A stretch of DNA of 64,000 nucleotides, from NCBI GenBank assembly GCA_012522445.1, contig JAAYKL010000092.1, positions 1 through 64,000 of the forward strand. The letters run 5' to 3'. The stretch comes from Myxococcales bacterium (GTDB lineage: Bacteria > Myxococcota_A > Polyangia > JAAYKL01). Below, piece by piece: positions 34,839 through 43,418 of the stretch. Under the pieces are notes generated by a model. That model saw nothing but the letters and a program-made list of their open reading frames with translations, did no database searches and was not told the origin of the DNA. Within the stretch, counting starts at the first letter, position 1, and every line of letters starts with the position of its first letter. The position numbers and the translations under genes were made by a program.

Positions 34839-36047
34839 ATGCCCCATCGCTTCCCCCAATGGATGTTTTGTGTCGCCTGGATGGCCCTACTGGCCACCGC
34901 CTGCAGCGACGACAACACCCGCGACAACAACGACGCGTGGAACAACCCGCCGCAGAGCACCGACACCGGGAACAACCCGCCGCCCAGCACCGACACCGGG
35001 AACAACCCGCCGCAAAGCACCGACTCCTGGAACCACCCGCCGCAAAGCACCGACTCCTGGAACAACCCGCCGCCCAGCACCGACTCCTGGAACAACCCGC
35101 CGCCCAGCACCGACACCGGGAACAACCCGCCGCCCGACACCGACACCGGGCCGGACAAAAACCGCGGGCTCATCTTTGGCTGCGCCCCCGAATACCGCCC
35201 CGAGCCCACGCTCGAGCAGCTCCAGCGCCTCACCCACATCATCCCCTTCTCCTTGCAGGTCAACGAGAACGGCACGCTCAACCAAGGCACGGTGCCCCCG
35301 TGGCTCACCAGCGCCTTTGTCACCAAGGCCCACAACGCCGGCGTGCGCGTCGACATCATGGCGGGCGGCTGGGGTCGCTCCTGGGGATTTTCCAGCGCTG
35401 TCGCCAACCACCGCGCCACCTTGGTCGCCAACTTTGTCGCCTACGCCAACGGACTCAACCTGGACGGCATCAACATCGACTGGGAGTTCCCCCAGCCCAG
35501 CGAGATGAACGCCTTCGGCCAATTCCTCACCGAGCTCAAGGCCGCCATGCGTCCCGAGCAACAGCTCTCCATCGCGGTGGGCGGCTTTCACGATCCCAGC
35601 GAGTTCCCCGACAGCGTCTTCGCAGCCGTCGACTTCATCCAGCTCATGGCCTACGACATGAGCAGCCACTGGCCCAGCCACTCCGATTACAACGAGTCGA
35701 TCAAGCTCATCGACCGCTGGTGGAACTACGCCCAAGACAAGGGCCTCGAGAAAACCGGCCTCGTCCTGGGCGTGCCTTTTTACACGCGGCCCAGCGAACA
35801 GCTCTGGTCCGATTTCATCGCCGCGGCTGGCGCCAACGCCTCCCAGGTCATCGCCACCGACGTGTGGAACGGCCAGGAATACAACGGCATCACCACGATG
35901 AAAAACAAAACCGCCCACTGCTACAACAACGGCTACGGCGGCATCATGTTCTGGGAGCTGGGACAGGACACCGCCGCCACCCACCAATACTCCCTCCTCA
36001 ACGCCATCAGCGAAGAAACCATCGCCTTGCGCGGCTCACTCCGCTAG
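34839..36047 (+). CDS. GH18-family glycoside hydrolase-like lipoprotein
   Basis: The 402-residue precursor has a signal peptide and lipobox LLATAC (Cys22), then a 70-residue repeat linker (residues 35-104, seven 10-residue units of NNPPxSTDTG type), then a GH18 TIM-barrel. The catalytic motif is DGINIDWEF (D209 to E216, matching DxxDxDxE), preceded by the substrate-site Ser-like GGW region and followed by QLMAYDMSSHW and GVPFYTRP, both GH18 hallmarks. It probably hydrolyses a chitin-like or peptidoglycan-type beta-1,4-GlcNAc bond at the cell surface, with the linker holding the domain away from the membrane. The barrel appears complete. It is monocistronic. Confidence 0.88.
   Translation: MPHRFPQWMFCVAWMALLATACSDDNTRDNNDAWNNPPQSTDTGNNPPPSTDTGNNPPQSTDSWNHPPQSTDSWNNPPPSTDSWNNPPPSTDTGNNPPPDTDTGPDKNRGLIFGCAPEYRPEPTLEQLQRLTHIIPFSLQVNENGTLNQGTVPPWLTSAFVTKAHNAGVRVDIMAGGWGRSWGFSSAVANHRATLVANFVAYANGLNLDGINIDWEFPQPSEMNAFGQFLTELKAAMRPEQQLSIAVGGFHDPSEFPDSVFAAVDFIQLMAYDMSSHWPSHSDYNESIKLIDRWWNYAQDKGLEKTGLVLGVPFYTRPSEQLWSDFIAAAGANASQVIATDVWNGQEYNGITTMKNKTAHCYNNGYGGIMFWELGQDTAATHQYSLLNAISEETIALRGSLR
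34941..35150 (+). repeat. Seven tandem copies of a 30-bp coding repeat
   Basis: Units begin AACAACCCGCCGC and encode NNPPxSTDTG or NNPPxSTDSW. Units 1, 2, 6 and 7 end in GACACCGGG and units 3 to 5 in GACTCCTGG, so copies have been amplified in groups. The repeat is a Pro/Asn/Thr-rich spacer and could vary in copy number by slippage or recombination. Confidence 0.9.
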
Positions 36048-36102
36048 CCAACAGATCAGAAATATCGGGAAAGGGAAAGAATGCGGGCGGACGGCGGGGA
36101 AG

Positions 36103-37347
36103 CTACTTCGCGTCGGCCTTGGCCTTGGCTTCTGCCAGCTCCTTGAGCTTGCTCGCCACTTTGTCCCGAACGTGCTTCACGTGAGTGCCCTCCATTTTGT
36201 CGAGCTGCTTGCCCAGGGCTTCCAGTTGCTTAACGGTGCCCCACTTGGCGATTACGTCCACCGCCGAAGTGCGCCCCAACCAGTTGGCGTCGTTGTCCAA
36301 TGCGATCTCTGTCATCACGGCCAAGTATTCGGCAGGCTTGAAATACGTAGCATTTTTCTTCCAGGCCTCGATGGTCCGATCGCTGGTGCTGCGCAGCCCA
36401 CCCACCGAATTCCACGCCGGGATGTTTTCGCTGCGGGGCGTCTTCTTGAAATACGCAACCTGGGCATTGTAAGCGGCCTCGCTCAGGTTTTCGTGGAAGG
36501 GAAACTGGAACCACATGTACTCCAAACCATCGACGCAGTTGCTGTGGATTTTGTGCTCCTCGGGGTTGTCCAGGATCGCCGTGATGGTCTCGATCACTTG
36601 GTCGTCAGCCAGTTTGCCAGCGCCAGCACACGCCGCGCCGCGCACTTTTTGATCCGCGTCTTTCATGAGTTCGATAATTGCTTCGACTGCACCCTCCACT
36701 CCCTTCGACCAGGAGTTGCCAATGGCCCGGGCCGCCTCACGGCGCAAGATGGCGTCCTCGTGCTTGGCGTGTCCAAAAATGTAACCTGCCGCCTCGGGCT
36801 TTTTCATTTCATTGGACAGCAAGCGAATCGTGGCGCCAATGACGACTGGATCTTTGTCGTCTTTCACAATGTTGAGGAGTTCTTTTACGCTGTCAGCGCT
36901 CTGTCCAAAAAGGCTACCCCGGTTCATGATCAAATAAGACTTCAACTTCCCCCCAGCCGTCGGAAACAAGCGCTCGCCGATGGCTGTTCTGTTAACGCCT
37001 TGCGCCAACACGAAATCTTCTTCCTTGATTAAGTGCACCTTGCGCAACACCACCAATGCCGGACACGCCTCTTTGAGGATGTGGGTCTCCTCTGTCACGT
37101 CGCATTTGTCGATGCCCAACAACAAGGCTTCGTATTCCGTCTCGGAGATGGCCTTGGGGTCCTTAAAAATTTTGTACAGCCCTTCTTTGGTGAACTCCGC
37201 ACCATCAATTAGGGCTTGCGCCGGGCTCACTTCTTTTTTGGGTGCTTTCTCCGCGCCCTCTGCGGCATCGGTTGCGGGTTCTGCCTTGCCTCCACAGGAC
37301 GCCAATAAAATTGCGAACAACAACAAACCAATACGTGTCAACATCAT
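36103..37347 (-). CDS. HEAT-repeat-like lipoprotein
   Basis: The 414-residue precursor has a signal peptide with lipobox LLASC followed by an acidic Ala/Glu-rich stretch. The body is helical, with HEAT-like pairs between about residues 150 and 280 (VKDDKDPVVIGATIRLLSNEM; AILRREAARAIGNSW; MKDADQKVRGAACAGAGKLADDQVIETITAILDN), and it ends in a Lys/Ala/Glu helix. It is probably a periplasm-facing scaffold; no enzyme motif is visible. Two adjacent ATGs (37347 and 37344) are possible starts; GGGAG is better spaced for the second. The gene is slightly A/T-richer than its neighbours. Confidence 0.75.
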   Translation of the reverse strand: MMLTRIGLLLFAILLASCGGKAEPATDAAEGAEKAPKKEVSPAQALIDGAEFTKEGLYKIFKDPKAISETEYEALLLGIDKCDVTEETHILKEACPALVVLRKVHLIKEEDFVLAQGVNRTAIGERLFPTAGGKLKSYLIMNRGSLFGQSADSVKELLNIVKDDKDPVVIGATIRLLSNEMKKPEAAGYIFGHAKHEDAILRREAARAIGNSWSKGVEGAVEAIIELMKDADQKVRGAACAGAGKLADDQVIETITAILDNPEEHKIHSNCVDGLEYMWFQFPFHENLSEAAYNAQVAYFKKTPRSENIPAWNSVGGLRSTSDRTIEAWKKNATYFKPAEYLAVMTEIALDNDANWLGRTSAVDVIAKWGTVKQLEALGKQLDKMEGTHVKHVRDKVASKLKELAEAKAKADAK

Positions 37348-37476
37348 CTTCTCCCTTTCTTGGTATGCACCATGCATCCAACAGTTTTGTATTTATGTGC
37401 GAAGAAAATACACCGATTGAAAGCCCAAATGCAATATGGCAAATCAGAAAGACTTTACCGCATTGCCGAGGAGCCC

Positions 37477-37896
37477 ATGAAAACACTGAAAATCAGCCAC
37501 ATTGGCATCGCCGTGCCACGCATTGAAGAACAACTGGCCTTTTACCGCGACACCCTCTCCTTGCCCCTCGTCGGCGTTGAGGAGGTGCCGTCCCAACAGG
37601 TGCGCGTGACCTTCTTTTCCGTTGGCGAATCCAACATCGAACTCTTAGAGCCCACAACTCTAGAGAGCCCCATTCAAAAATTTCTCGACGCCAACCAGGG
37701 AAAGGCGCGCATTCACCACATCGCTTACGAAGTCGAGGACATCGAAGCCGCCCTGGCCGAAATGAAGCGCCAAGGGTTGCGACTGGTGGACGAAACACCC
37801 CGAGAGGGCGCGGGAGGCGTGCGCATCGCCTTTGTACACCCGCGGGCGGCTGGCGGCATCTTGACCGAGCTGTGCGAGCACCCCAAGGCCCCGTAA
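37477..37896 (+). CDS. mce: Methylmalonyl-CoA epimerase
   Basis: The 139-residue protein of the glyoxalase/VOC superfamily has two beta-alpha-beta-beta-beta modules. Metal-ligand positions fit the family: His in ISHIGIAVPRIE, Glu in SNIELLEPT, His in IHHIAYEVEDI and Glu in GILTELCEH. The phrase IHHIAYEVEDIEAALAEMK is characteristic. It interconverts (S)- and (R)-methylmalonyl-CoA on the route between propionyl-CoA and succinyl-CoA. The mutase genes are not in the window. GAGGAG precedes the ATG at 37477. Confidence 0.9.
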   Translation: MKTLKISHIGIAVPRIEEQLAFYRDTLSLPLVGVEEVPSQQVRVTFFSVGESNIELLEPTTLESPIQKFLDANQGKARIHHIAYEVEDIEAALAEMKRQGLRLVDETPREGAGGVRIAFVHPRAAGGILTELCEHPKAP

Positions 37897-37908
37897 CGCC
37901 CGCCCCTT

Positions 37909-39576
37909 TTAACGGGACGCGCCGGGGCGAAAATGCAGCGAGATGCGGTGACTGGCGCCGCTGAGGCTCTTGGCAAAAAGCCACCCCGTCGCCTTCTTGC
38001 GGATGCAGCGCGCCAGGGCCGGTGGCACATCGCCGAGCACGGTTGCCTCTCTCACGAGGCCATCCGGCAAAATCTCCAGCGCCAAGATGCCCGTGATTTC
38101 CTGCTCTGTATTGAGCGCCGCGTAACACGCCTGCACCTGGGAGCGATACTTTTGGTAGTCCTGCGCGATGAGGCCGGGGGTGAGCGTTTTGTACAGCGAC
38201 ACCTTCTTGGGCGCCTTTTGCATTTCAACGACGATGTCGCGGTCCGCGTCGGGCGTGAAGGAGAGTTGATACGGGCGATGGTCCGGCGCCTCCACGCGCA
38301 ACTGCACCAAGACGCTGCCTTTGTGCAAGTGAAACGGGTTGTCGGCCACTGCGCTGTCGTCGATGTAAAACCGCGCCGCGTCGGGCAAGTTGTGCAGCAC
38401 AACGCGCACATGGTCGGAGACATCGGCCGTCGTCGTCTTGGCTTCGGTGTCAACGCGCCACGGCGCACGGCGCCACATATATCCGCCCGCGAGCAACAGC
38501 AGGAGCAAGAGCGCCAAGGCGGCCACGCGCAGCGGACCGCGCAATCCCAACGGAGCAGCCTGTGCCGGGCCCGGCAACATGACGGTGGGTGCGTCGTGCG
38601 TCACATGGGAGGCGATCATCGGCGCGAAAGTTGGCGTCCCCAGAGACCCCGTGGCCGTGGTCAGCACCTCGATGGAGGCCCCCAACTGCGCCAGCCCAGC
38701 GTCTCGCTCTTCCCATGCGGACATCTGCGACAACGCCGCCAAAAACGCCTGCGCAGACGCGTAGCGCTCGGCGGGTTCCTTCTCGAGGGCGCGCAGCACA
38801 ATGGGCACCGCTTCCGGTGGAAAGTGCGGGTTGACCGCCAAGGGCGGCTTGGGCGGCTCGGTCAAAATGCTGAGGATGAGGGCGTTGTAATTGTCGCCGC
38901 GAAAGGGCAGCGCCCCTGCCAGCATTTCATAAAAAATACACCCCACCGAAAACAGATCTGACGCCGCCGAAATCTCTCCCTTTCCCCGGGCCTGCTCCGG
39001 AGACATGTAAGCGGGTGTGCCCAGCAGCGCGCCGTCAGCCGTGAGCCGCGTCAGATGCGCCGTGTCAGTGGGCAGGGTGTGCGAGATGCCAAAGTCGATG
39101 ATCTTCACCACTGGCGGTCCATCCGGGGGGCGCGTGATAAAGATGTTGTCGGGCTTGAGGTCGCGGTGAATGACGCCCTGTTCGTGCACCTGCGCCAGCG
39201 CGCTCAGCACCTGCGATAAAATGCCCACGGCCGCCGCAACGGGAATCGTCTGCAAGCGTCCCAGCATCAGCTCCAGGCTCTCTCCCTCCAAGTACTCCAT
39301 CACCATGTAGGGCTCGCCCCACGGCGCCTTCCCCACGTCGCGCAGCGCGATGATGTTGGGGTGAATGATGGCCGCTGTGGTCTCGGATTCGCGTTGAAAG
39401 CGCTTCAAGATTTTCTCATCTGCCAACAGCGCCGCATGCAGCAATTTCACCGCCACCTTGTCGCCGGTTTGCAAGCAGATCCCCTGGTACACCTCCCCCA
39501 TGCCGCCGGATCCCACGACACCGACAAGCTGGTACTTGCCGTCCAAAATTTCTGCGATGCGGTCTTCACTACTCAT
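37909..39576 (-). CDS. Transmembrane Ser/Thr protein kinase with PEGA-like and AgmX/PglI-like C-terminal parts
   Basis: The 555-residue protein has a complete Hanks-type kinase domain: GSGGMGEVY, catalytic Lys44 in VAVKLL, HRDLKPDN (Asp139), DFG (Asp161), and TPAYMSPEQARG. A single membrane helix (ALALLLLLLLAGGYMW, about residues 350-370) separates the cytoplasmic kinase from an extracytoplasmic part. That part has a PEGA-like strand repeat (VRVVLHNLPDAARFYIDDS) and a terminal domain with QACYAAL..ITGILALEILPDGLVREATVLGD, reminiscent of AgmX/PglI or TonB-like C-terminal domains. It probably transduces an envelope signal into phosphorylation. It is divergent from the pilT gene. Confidence 0.9.
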   Translation of the reverse strand: MSSEDRIAEILDGKYQLVGVVGSGGMGEVYQGICLQTGDKVAVKLLHAALLADEKILKRFQRESETTAAIIHPNIIALRDVGKAPWGEPYMVMEYLEGESLELMLGRLQTIPVAAAVGILSQVLSALAQVHEQGVIHRDLKPDNIFITRPPDGPPVVKIIDFGISHTLPTDTAHLTRLTADGALLGTPAYMSPEQARGKGEISAASDLFSVGCIFYEMLAGALPFRGDNYNALILSILTEPPKPPLAVNPHFPPEAVPIVLRALEKEPAERYASAQAFLAALSQMSAWEERDAGLAQLGASIEVLTTATGSLGTPTFAPMIASHVTHDAPTVMLPGPAQAAPLGLRGPLRVAALALLLLLLLAGGYMWRRAPWRVDTEAKTTTADVSDHVRVVLHNLPDAARFYIDDSAVADNPFHLHKGSVLVQLRVEAPDHRPYQLSFTPDADRDIVVEMQKAPKKVSLYKTLTPGLIAQDYQKYRSQVQACYAALNTEQEITGILALEILPDGLVREATVLGDVPPALARCIRKKATGWLFAKSLSGASHRISLHFRPGASR

Positions 39577-39706
39577 GCTTCGCGTGTCATAACAGAAAGG
39601 CGCGCCAGCGACACGCCGCTTGTGTTATTTCGAAAGCCTGGCAGCACCAAAAGTTCTCGCCCCAATGAAAATGCCCTTGTTTCCACGAGAGGAAATCGCG
39701 TCAACC

Positions 39707-40783
39707 ATGGAAAAAGAACAGTTCAACCGCTACTTGCAAGCCTCGGCCCAACACCGCGCCTCCGACATCCACTTTCGCATTGGCTCCGCGCCTCTCTTTC
39801 GCGTGCGCGGCGTCCTGCGCCCCCTCAAGCAGCCGCCCCTCACCGAAGAGGACACCCTGGACATCGCCCGCATCGTCATCTCCGACGAAGCGGTGCTCGC
39901 CCAATTGCACAAGCTCCAAGACCACGACACGGCCTACGTGCTACCGGGCGTCGCGCGATTTCGCATCAACGTCTACCGCCAACGCGGCTCGCTGGCCTTT
40001 GTCTGCCGCGTCATCTCCGAGCAAATCCCCACCTTCGAAGATCTGCTGCTGCCGCCCCAGATGCACGAACTCGCCGACTACCAGCGCGGACTGGTGCTCA
40101 TCACCGGCGCCGCCGGAACCGGCAAGTCCTCCACCCTGGCCGCCATCATCCAGCACATCAACGAGCAGCGCGCCGCCCACATCATCACCATCGAAGACCC
40201 CATCGAGTTCATCCACCACGACATACAATCGTCCATTTCGCAGCGCGAAGTCGGGCAAGACACCGAGGACTTCAACCGCGCCTTACGCGCCGCGCTCCGC
40301 CAAAACCCCGACGTCATCTTGGTGGGCGAGATGCGCGACCTCGAGACCATCGACATCGCCCTCAAGGCCGCCGAAACGGGCCACATGGTTTATTCCACCG
40401 TGCACACGCCCGATGCCACGCGCACCATCGGCCGCCTCATCGCCATGTTCCCGCAATCCGAACAGCAAATGGTCCGCGTGCGCCTCGCCGAAAACCTGCG
40501 GGCGACGATGAGCCAACGCCTAATTCAACGCAAAGACGCGCAGGGGCTGGTGCTGGCCACCGAAATCATGAAGGTCACGGGCTCCGTCGAAGACGCCATC
40601 CGCAACCCCGAGCTCACCGGCACGTTGAAAGACATCATCGAAAAGAGCCGCGAGCAGTACGGCATGCAATCCTTCGACCAGTGCCTCACCGACCTGTACC
40701 ACGGCGGTCTCATCTCCTTGGATACAGCGCGGCGCGCCTCGTCCAACGCCTCCGACTTCGAACGCGCGCTGAATTTCGAATGA
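39707..40783 (+). CDS. pilT: PilT/PilU-family twitching ATPase
   Basis: The 358-residue hexameric ATPase powers retraction of type IV pili. It has the N-terminal PAS-like part ASDIHFRIGSAPLFRVRG, Walker A GAAGTGKSS, the Asp box ITIEDPIEFIH, Walker B PDVILVGEMRDLETI, the His box TGHMVYSTVHT, and an AIRN segment near the end (VEDAIRNPELTGTLKDII) corresponding to the PilT AIRNLIRE motif. The ATG at 39707 gives the usual N-terminus, although in-frame ATGs at 39665 and 39671 exist. No other pilus genes are nearby. PilU is an alternative assignment. Confidence 0.88.
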   Translation: MEKEQFNRYLQASAQHRASDIHFRIGSAPLFRVRGVLRPLKQPPLTEEDTLDIARIVISDEAVLAQLHKLQDHDTAYVLPGVARFRINVYRQRGSLAFVCRVISEQIPTFEDLLLPPQMHELADYQRGLVLITGAAGTGKSSTLAAIIQHINEQRAAHIITIEDPIEFIHHDIQSSISQREVGQDTEDFNRALRAALRQNPDVILVGEMRDLETIDIALKAAETGHMVYSTVHTPDATRTIGRLIAMFPQSEQQMVRVRLAENLRATMSQRLIQRKDAQGLVLATEIMKVTGSVEDAIRNPELTGTLKDIIEKSREQYGMQSFDQCLTDLYHGGLISLDTARRASSNASDFERALNFE

Positions 40784-40923
40784 CTCTGAACGCCTCCCCA
40801 AACAGGCTCCCCAAATCCTCCCCAAATCACTCTGAACGCCCCATTTTTTCACCGCCCAAACCGGGACAACATCTGTCTCGCGACGGGACACTTTTTGGCC
40901 GAACTTCAAAAAACGCAAAATAA

Positions 40924-40968
40924 TGTGCAATAATTTCAAAGGGTTGCACAGTGCACATATGTGCACTG
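40924..40968. promoter_or_regulatory. Cluster of inverted repeats (TGTGCA/TGCACA words)
   Basis: A perfect 20-bp palindrome, CAGTGCACATATGTGCACTG, covers 40949-40968. Overlapping its left edge, TGTGCAA (40924-40930) and TTGCACA (40944-40950) form another exact inverted repeat with a 13-base spacer. The two share the TGCACA word, which suggests two adjacent binding sites for one dimeric regulator. It lies about 160 bases upstream of the ilvC -35 box. Confidence 0.5.
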
Positions 40969-41126
40969 ACATTTTCTCCCGCGCATCGAACGGCGCCCAG
41001 GCGGGCTTTTTTATGCATCCAAATGCCGTGAAAATCCTCCGCCCGGTACTGGAGAAGAGACCTGCATTGAACCACATCCCCGCATCCCTGTCCATTTCCG
41101 CGCGCCCCACACGGCCAATTCTTTTC

Positions 41127-41154
41127 TTGCACAAAGATATTCTAATCTTATAAT
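41127..41154 (+). promoter_or_regulatory. Strong candidate promoter of ilvC
   Basis: TTGCAC (41127-41132), a 16-base spacer and a perfect TATAAT (41149-41154) make the best sigma-70-type promoter I found in the window. Transcription would begin near 41161, about 73 bases before the ilvC start. Confidence 0.65.
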
Positions 41155-41233
41155 GCCACGAAAATTGTCGTCGTCAGATGTCGCAAACCAACTGATGACC
41201 CAACCCAACACTGTTTTGCAGGAGAAACCCAAC

Positions 41234-42334
41234 ATGGCTACTATCGATTTTGGCGGCGTAAAAGAAACCGTAATTACGCGCAAAGAGTTCCCCATTAGCC
41301 GCGCTCGCAGAGTGCTGAAAAACGAAACCATCGCCATCATCGGCTATGGCGTGCAAGGCCCGGCCCAGGCCCTCAATCTCAAAGACAACGGCTTCAACGT
41401 CATCATCGGACAGTCCAAAGAGTTCATCAAAGACTGGAACCGCGCCAAGGCCGACGGCTTTGTTCCCGGCAAGACCCTCTTCGAAATCGAAGAAGCCGCC
41501 AAGCAGGCCACCGTTATCCAAGTGCTGGTCTCCGACGCCGCGCAAAAGGCCATCTGGCCCAAATTGAAAAAGTGCCTCAACCCCGGCGACGCCCTCTACT
41601 TTTCGCACGGCTTCTCCGTGGTCTACAGCGACCTCACCAAGGTCATCCCCCCAGATTTTGTCGACGTCATCATGGTCGCCCCCAAGGGTTCGGGCACCTC
41701 TGTGCGCCGCAACTTCTTAACCGGAGCGGGCATCAACTCCAGCTACGCCGTCTACCAGGATTACACCGGCCGCGCCGAAGAGCGCTGCTTGGCCCTGGGC
41801 ATCGGCGTGGGCTCGGGCTACCTATTTCCCACCACCTTCGAAAAAGAAGTTTACAGCGATCTCACCGGTGAACGCGGCGTGCTCATGGGCGCCTTGGCGG
41901 GCATCATGGAAGCCCAGTACGACGTACTCCGCCAAAACGGCCACTCCCCCAGCGAGGCCTTCAACGAGACCGTCGAAGAACTCACCCAGAGCCTCATCCG
42001 CCTGGTGGACGAAAACGGCATGGACTGGATGTATTCGAACTGCAGCGCCACAGCCCAACGCGGTGCCCTCGACTGGCGTCCGAAGTTCAAAAAAGCCACG
42101 CTGCCGCTCTTTAAAGACCTCTACAAGTCCGTAAAATCCGGCGCAGAGACCCAACGCGTATTGCGGGTCTGCGGCGGCAAAAACTACAAAGAGCGCCTCG
42201 ACAAAGAATTGTCTGCCATGGGCAACTCCGAAATGTGGCTCGCCGGCAAAGCGGTGCGCACGCTGCGCCCCAAGACCACCGGAAAAGGCATCACCAAAGC
42301 CACCAAGGGCGTTGCCGGTCGCAAATCCAACTAA
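41234..42334 (+). CDS. ilvC: Ketol-acid reductoisomerase (NADP+)
   Basis: The 366-residue enzyme performs the isomeroreductase step of valine, leucine and isoleucine synthesis. The Rossmann start is IAIIGYGVQGPAQALNLKDNGFNV. The Mg-binding and catalytic acids lie in EVYSDLTGERGVLMGALAGIMEAQYDVL and the later NETVEELTQSL / GMDWMYSNCSATAQRGALDW region. The start MATIDFGGVKETVITRKEFP, the long APKGSGTSVRRNF insert and the C-terminal WxxG..VRxLRP ending are very close to KARI of Bacteroidota, unlike the class I form of most Proteobacteria. GCAGGAG precedes the ATG at 41234. The other ilv genes are absent. Confidence 0.95.
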   Translation: MATIDFGGVKETVITRKEFPISRARRVLKNETIAIIGYGVQGPAQALNLKDNGFNVIIGQSKEFIKDWNRAKADGFVPGKTLFEIEEAAKQATVIQVLVSDAAQKAIWPKLKKCLNPGDALYFSHGFSVVYSDLTKVIPPDFVDVIMVAPKGSGTSVRRNFLTGAGINSSYAVYQDYTGRAEERCLALGIGVGSGYLFPTTFEKEVYSDLTGERGVLMGALAGIMEAQYDVLRQNGHSPSEAFNETVEELTQSLIRLVDENGMDWMYSNCSATAQRGALDWRPKFKKATLPLFKDLYKSVKSGAETQRVLRVCGGKNYKERLDKELSAMGNSEMWLAGKAVRTLRPKTTGKGITKATKGVAGRKSN

Positions 42335-42370
42335 CCCCTCCACCACCACGCCCCGCCACATTGCCACGCC

Positions 42371-43333
42371 ATGGATAGATACAGCGCACACATGGATCGT
42401 AGCTGGGATCTGTTGAACCAGGGACAAACCCACGCCGCTCGCCTCTCCGCCCAAAAGGCCCTCGAGATCAAGCGCAACGCCCCCGATGCCCACAACCTGC
42501 TGGGTTACATCTATGCCCTCGAAGGTGCGTTTGACGCGGCCCTAGAGCACTACCGCACGGCCATGGAACTCGATGAGTGGTTTCTCGATCCCATTTTGAA
42601 TGCCGCCGAGCTTCTCGCGCACCCCGACGCCGATCCCAACGAGGCCATTCGGCTGTGCCGCAATGCAGCCGACAACATGGAGCTCTCTGCCGAAGAGACC
42701 GCCGATGCGGCCCTCATCGAAATCGAGGCCCTGATGAGCCTCAACAATGAAGCAGAGGCGTGCAGCCGGGTGTACGAGGCCTTGTCTCATCCCGAACCGC
42801 TGAGCGAAACCTATGTGACCATGTTCGGCCGCATCCTGTACGAGTGCGGCGACATCCTGGGCGCCACCCAATTGATACAGCGCCTCGATGATGTCACATC
42901 GCCAACAGCCGATACATGGTACTTGCGCGGACTGCTGGCACGCGAACAGGGGCACCGCATCGACGCGGTCAAGGCATTTTCGGCCACGCGCGACGCCGAC
43001 CTGCTCCTCCCTCCCGTCGAGTGGGCCCCGAGCCCCGACGAATGGCTTCAATCCCTGCGCGCCGCCATTCAGTTGTTGCCAGCCCAACAACAAGACAGCC
43101 TCATCAACGCCGAGGTTCACGTCTTCCCCTACCCCACCCAAGCCATGGTCCAAGACGAACAAGACCCCCGGCAAATCCTCCGCCTGCGCCACGTTCTTCC
43201 CGAGCACAATGCCTTTGGCGAAATTCTCTTCTTCACCCGCAACGCCGAACGCATGCTCTCTCCCCTGCACCCCGAGGCTGATCTGGCGCGCTACTTGGCT
43301 GGCGAGTTGGATCCCATCGAGACCGAGCACTAA
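42371..43333 (+). CDS. TPR-repeat protein
   Basis: The 320-residue soluble protein has TPR units in the first 140 residues (DLLNQGQTHAARLSAQKALEIKRNAPDAHNLLGYIYALEGAFDAALEHYRTAMELD), followed by more loosely helical repeats (TADTWYLRGLLAREQGHRIDAVKAFSATRD). The last 90 residues (INAEVHVFPYPTQAMVQDEQDPRQILRLRHV..GEILFFTRNAERM) look like a separate alpha/beta domain, reminiscent of the zincin-like metallopeptidase-type tails in TPR proteins but without an HExxH motif. There is no signal peptide. The start is uncertain (42371 or 42392). It precedes a small unknown gene and a Ser/Thr kinase on the same strand. Confidence 0.75.
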   Translation: MDRYSAHMDRSWDLLNQGQTHAARLSAQKALEIKRNAPDAHNLLGYIYALEGAFDAALEHYRTAMELDEWFLDPILNAAELLAHPDADPNEAIRLCRNAADNMELSAEETADAALIEIEALMSLNNEAEACSRVYEALSHPEPLSETYVTMFGRILYECGDILGATQLIQRLDDVTSPTADTWYLRGLLAREQGHRIDAVKAFSATRDADLLLPPVEWAPSPDEWLQSLRAAIQLLPAQQQDSLINAEVHVFPYPTQAMVQDEQDPRQILRLRHVLPEHNAFGEILFFTRNAERMLSPLHPEADLARYLAGELDPIETEH

Positions 43334-43418
43334 TTCTCCCAGAAGCACTCTATACAAGCGCGATACAATCAAGTAATTTTGGAAGAGTATTTGCACTGTT
43401 TGCAAGGAGCGTAACGCC

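Larger units (their letters stand above)
40784..41233. other. 450-base intergenic region ahead of ilvC
   Basis: No gene is visible here. The first 100 bases are a C-rich stretch after pilT. The middle contains the inverted-repeat cluster (40924-40968), and the end holds a near-consensus promoter (41127-41154) and a leader of about 73 bases with GCAGGAG before ilvC. Short open frames in the region show no coding character. Confidence 0.6.
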
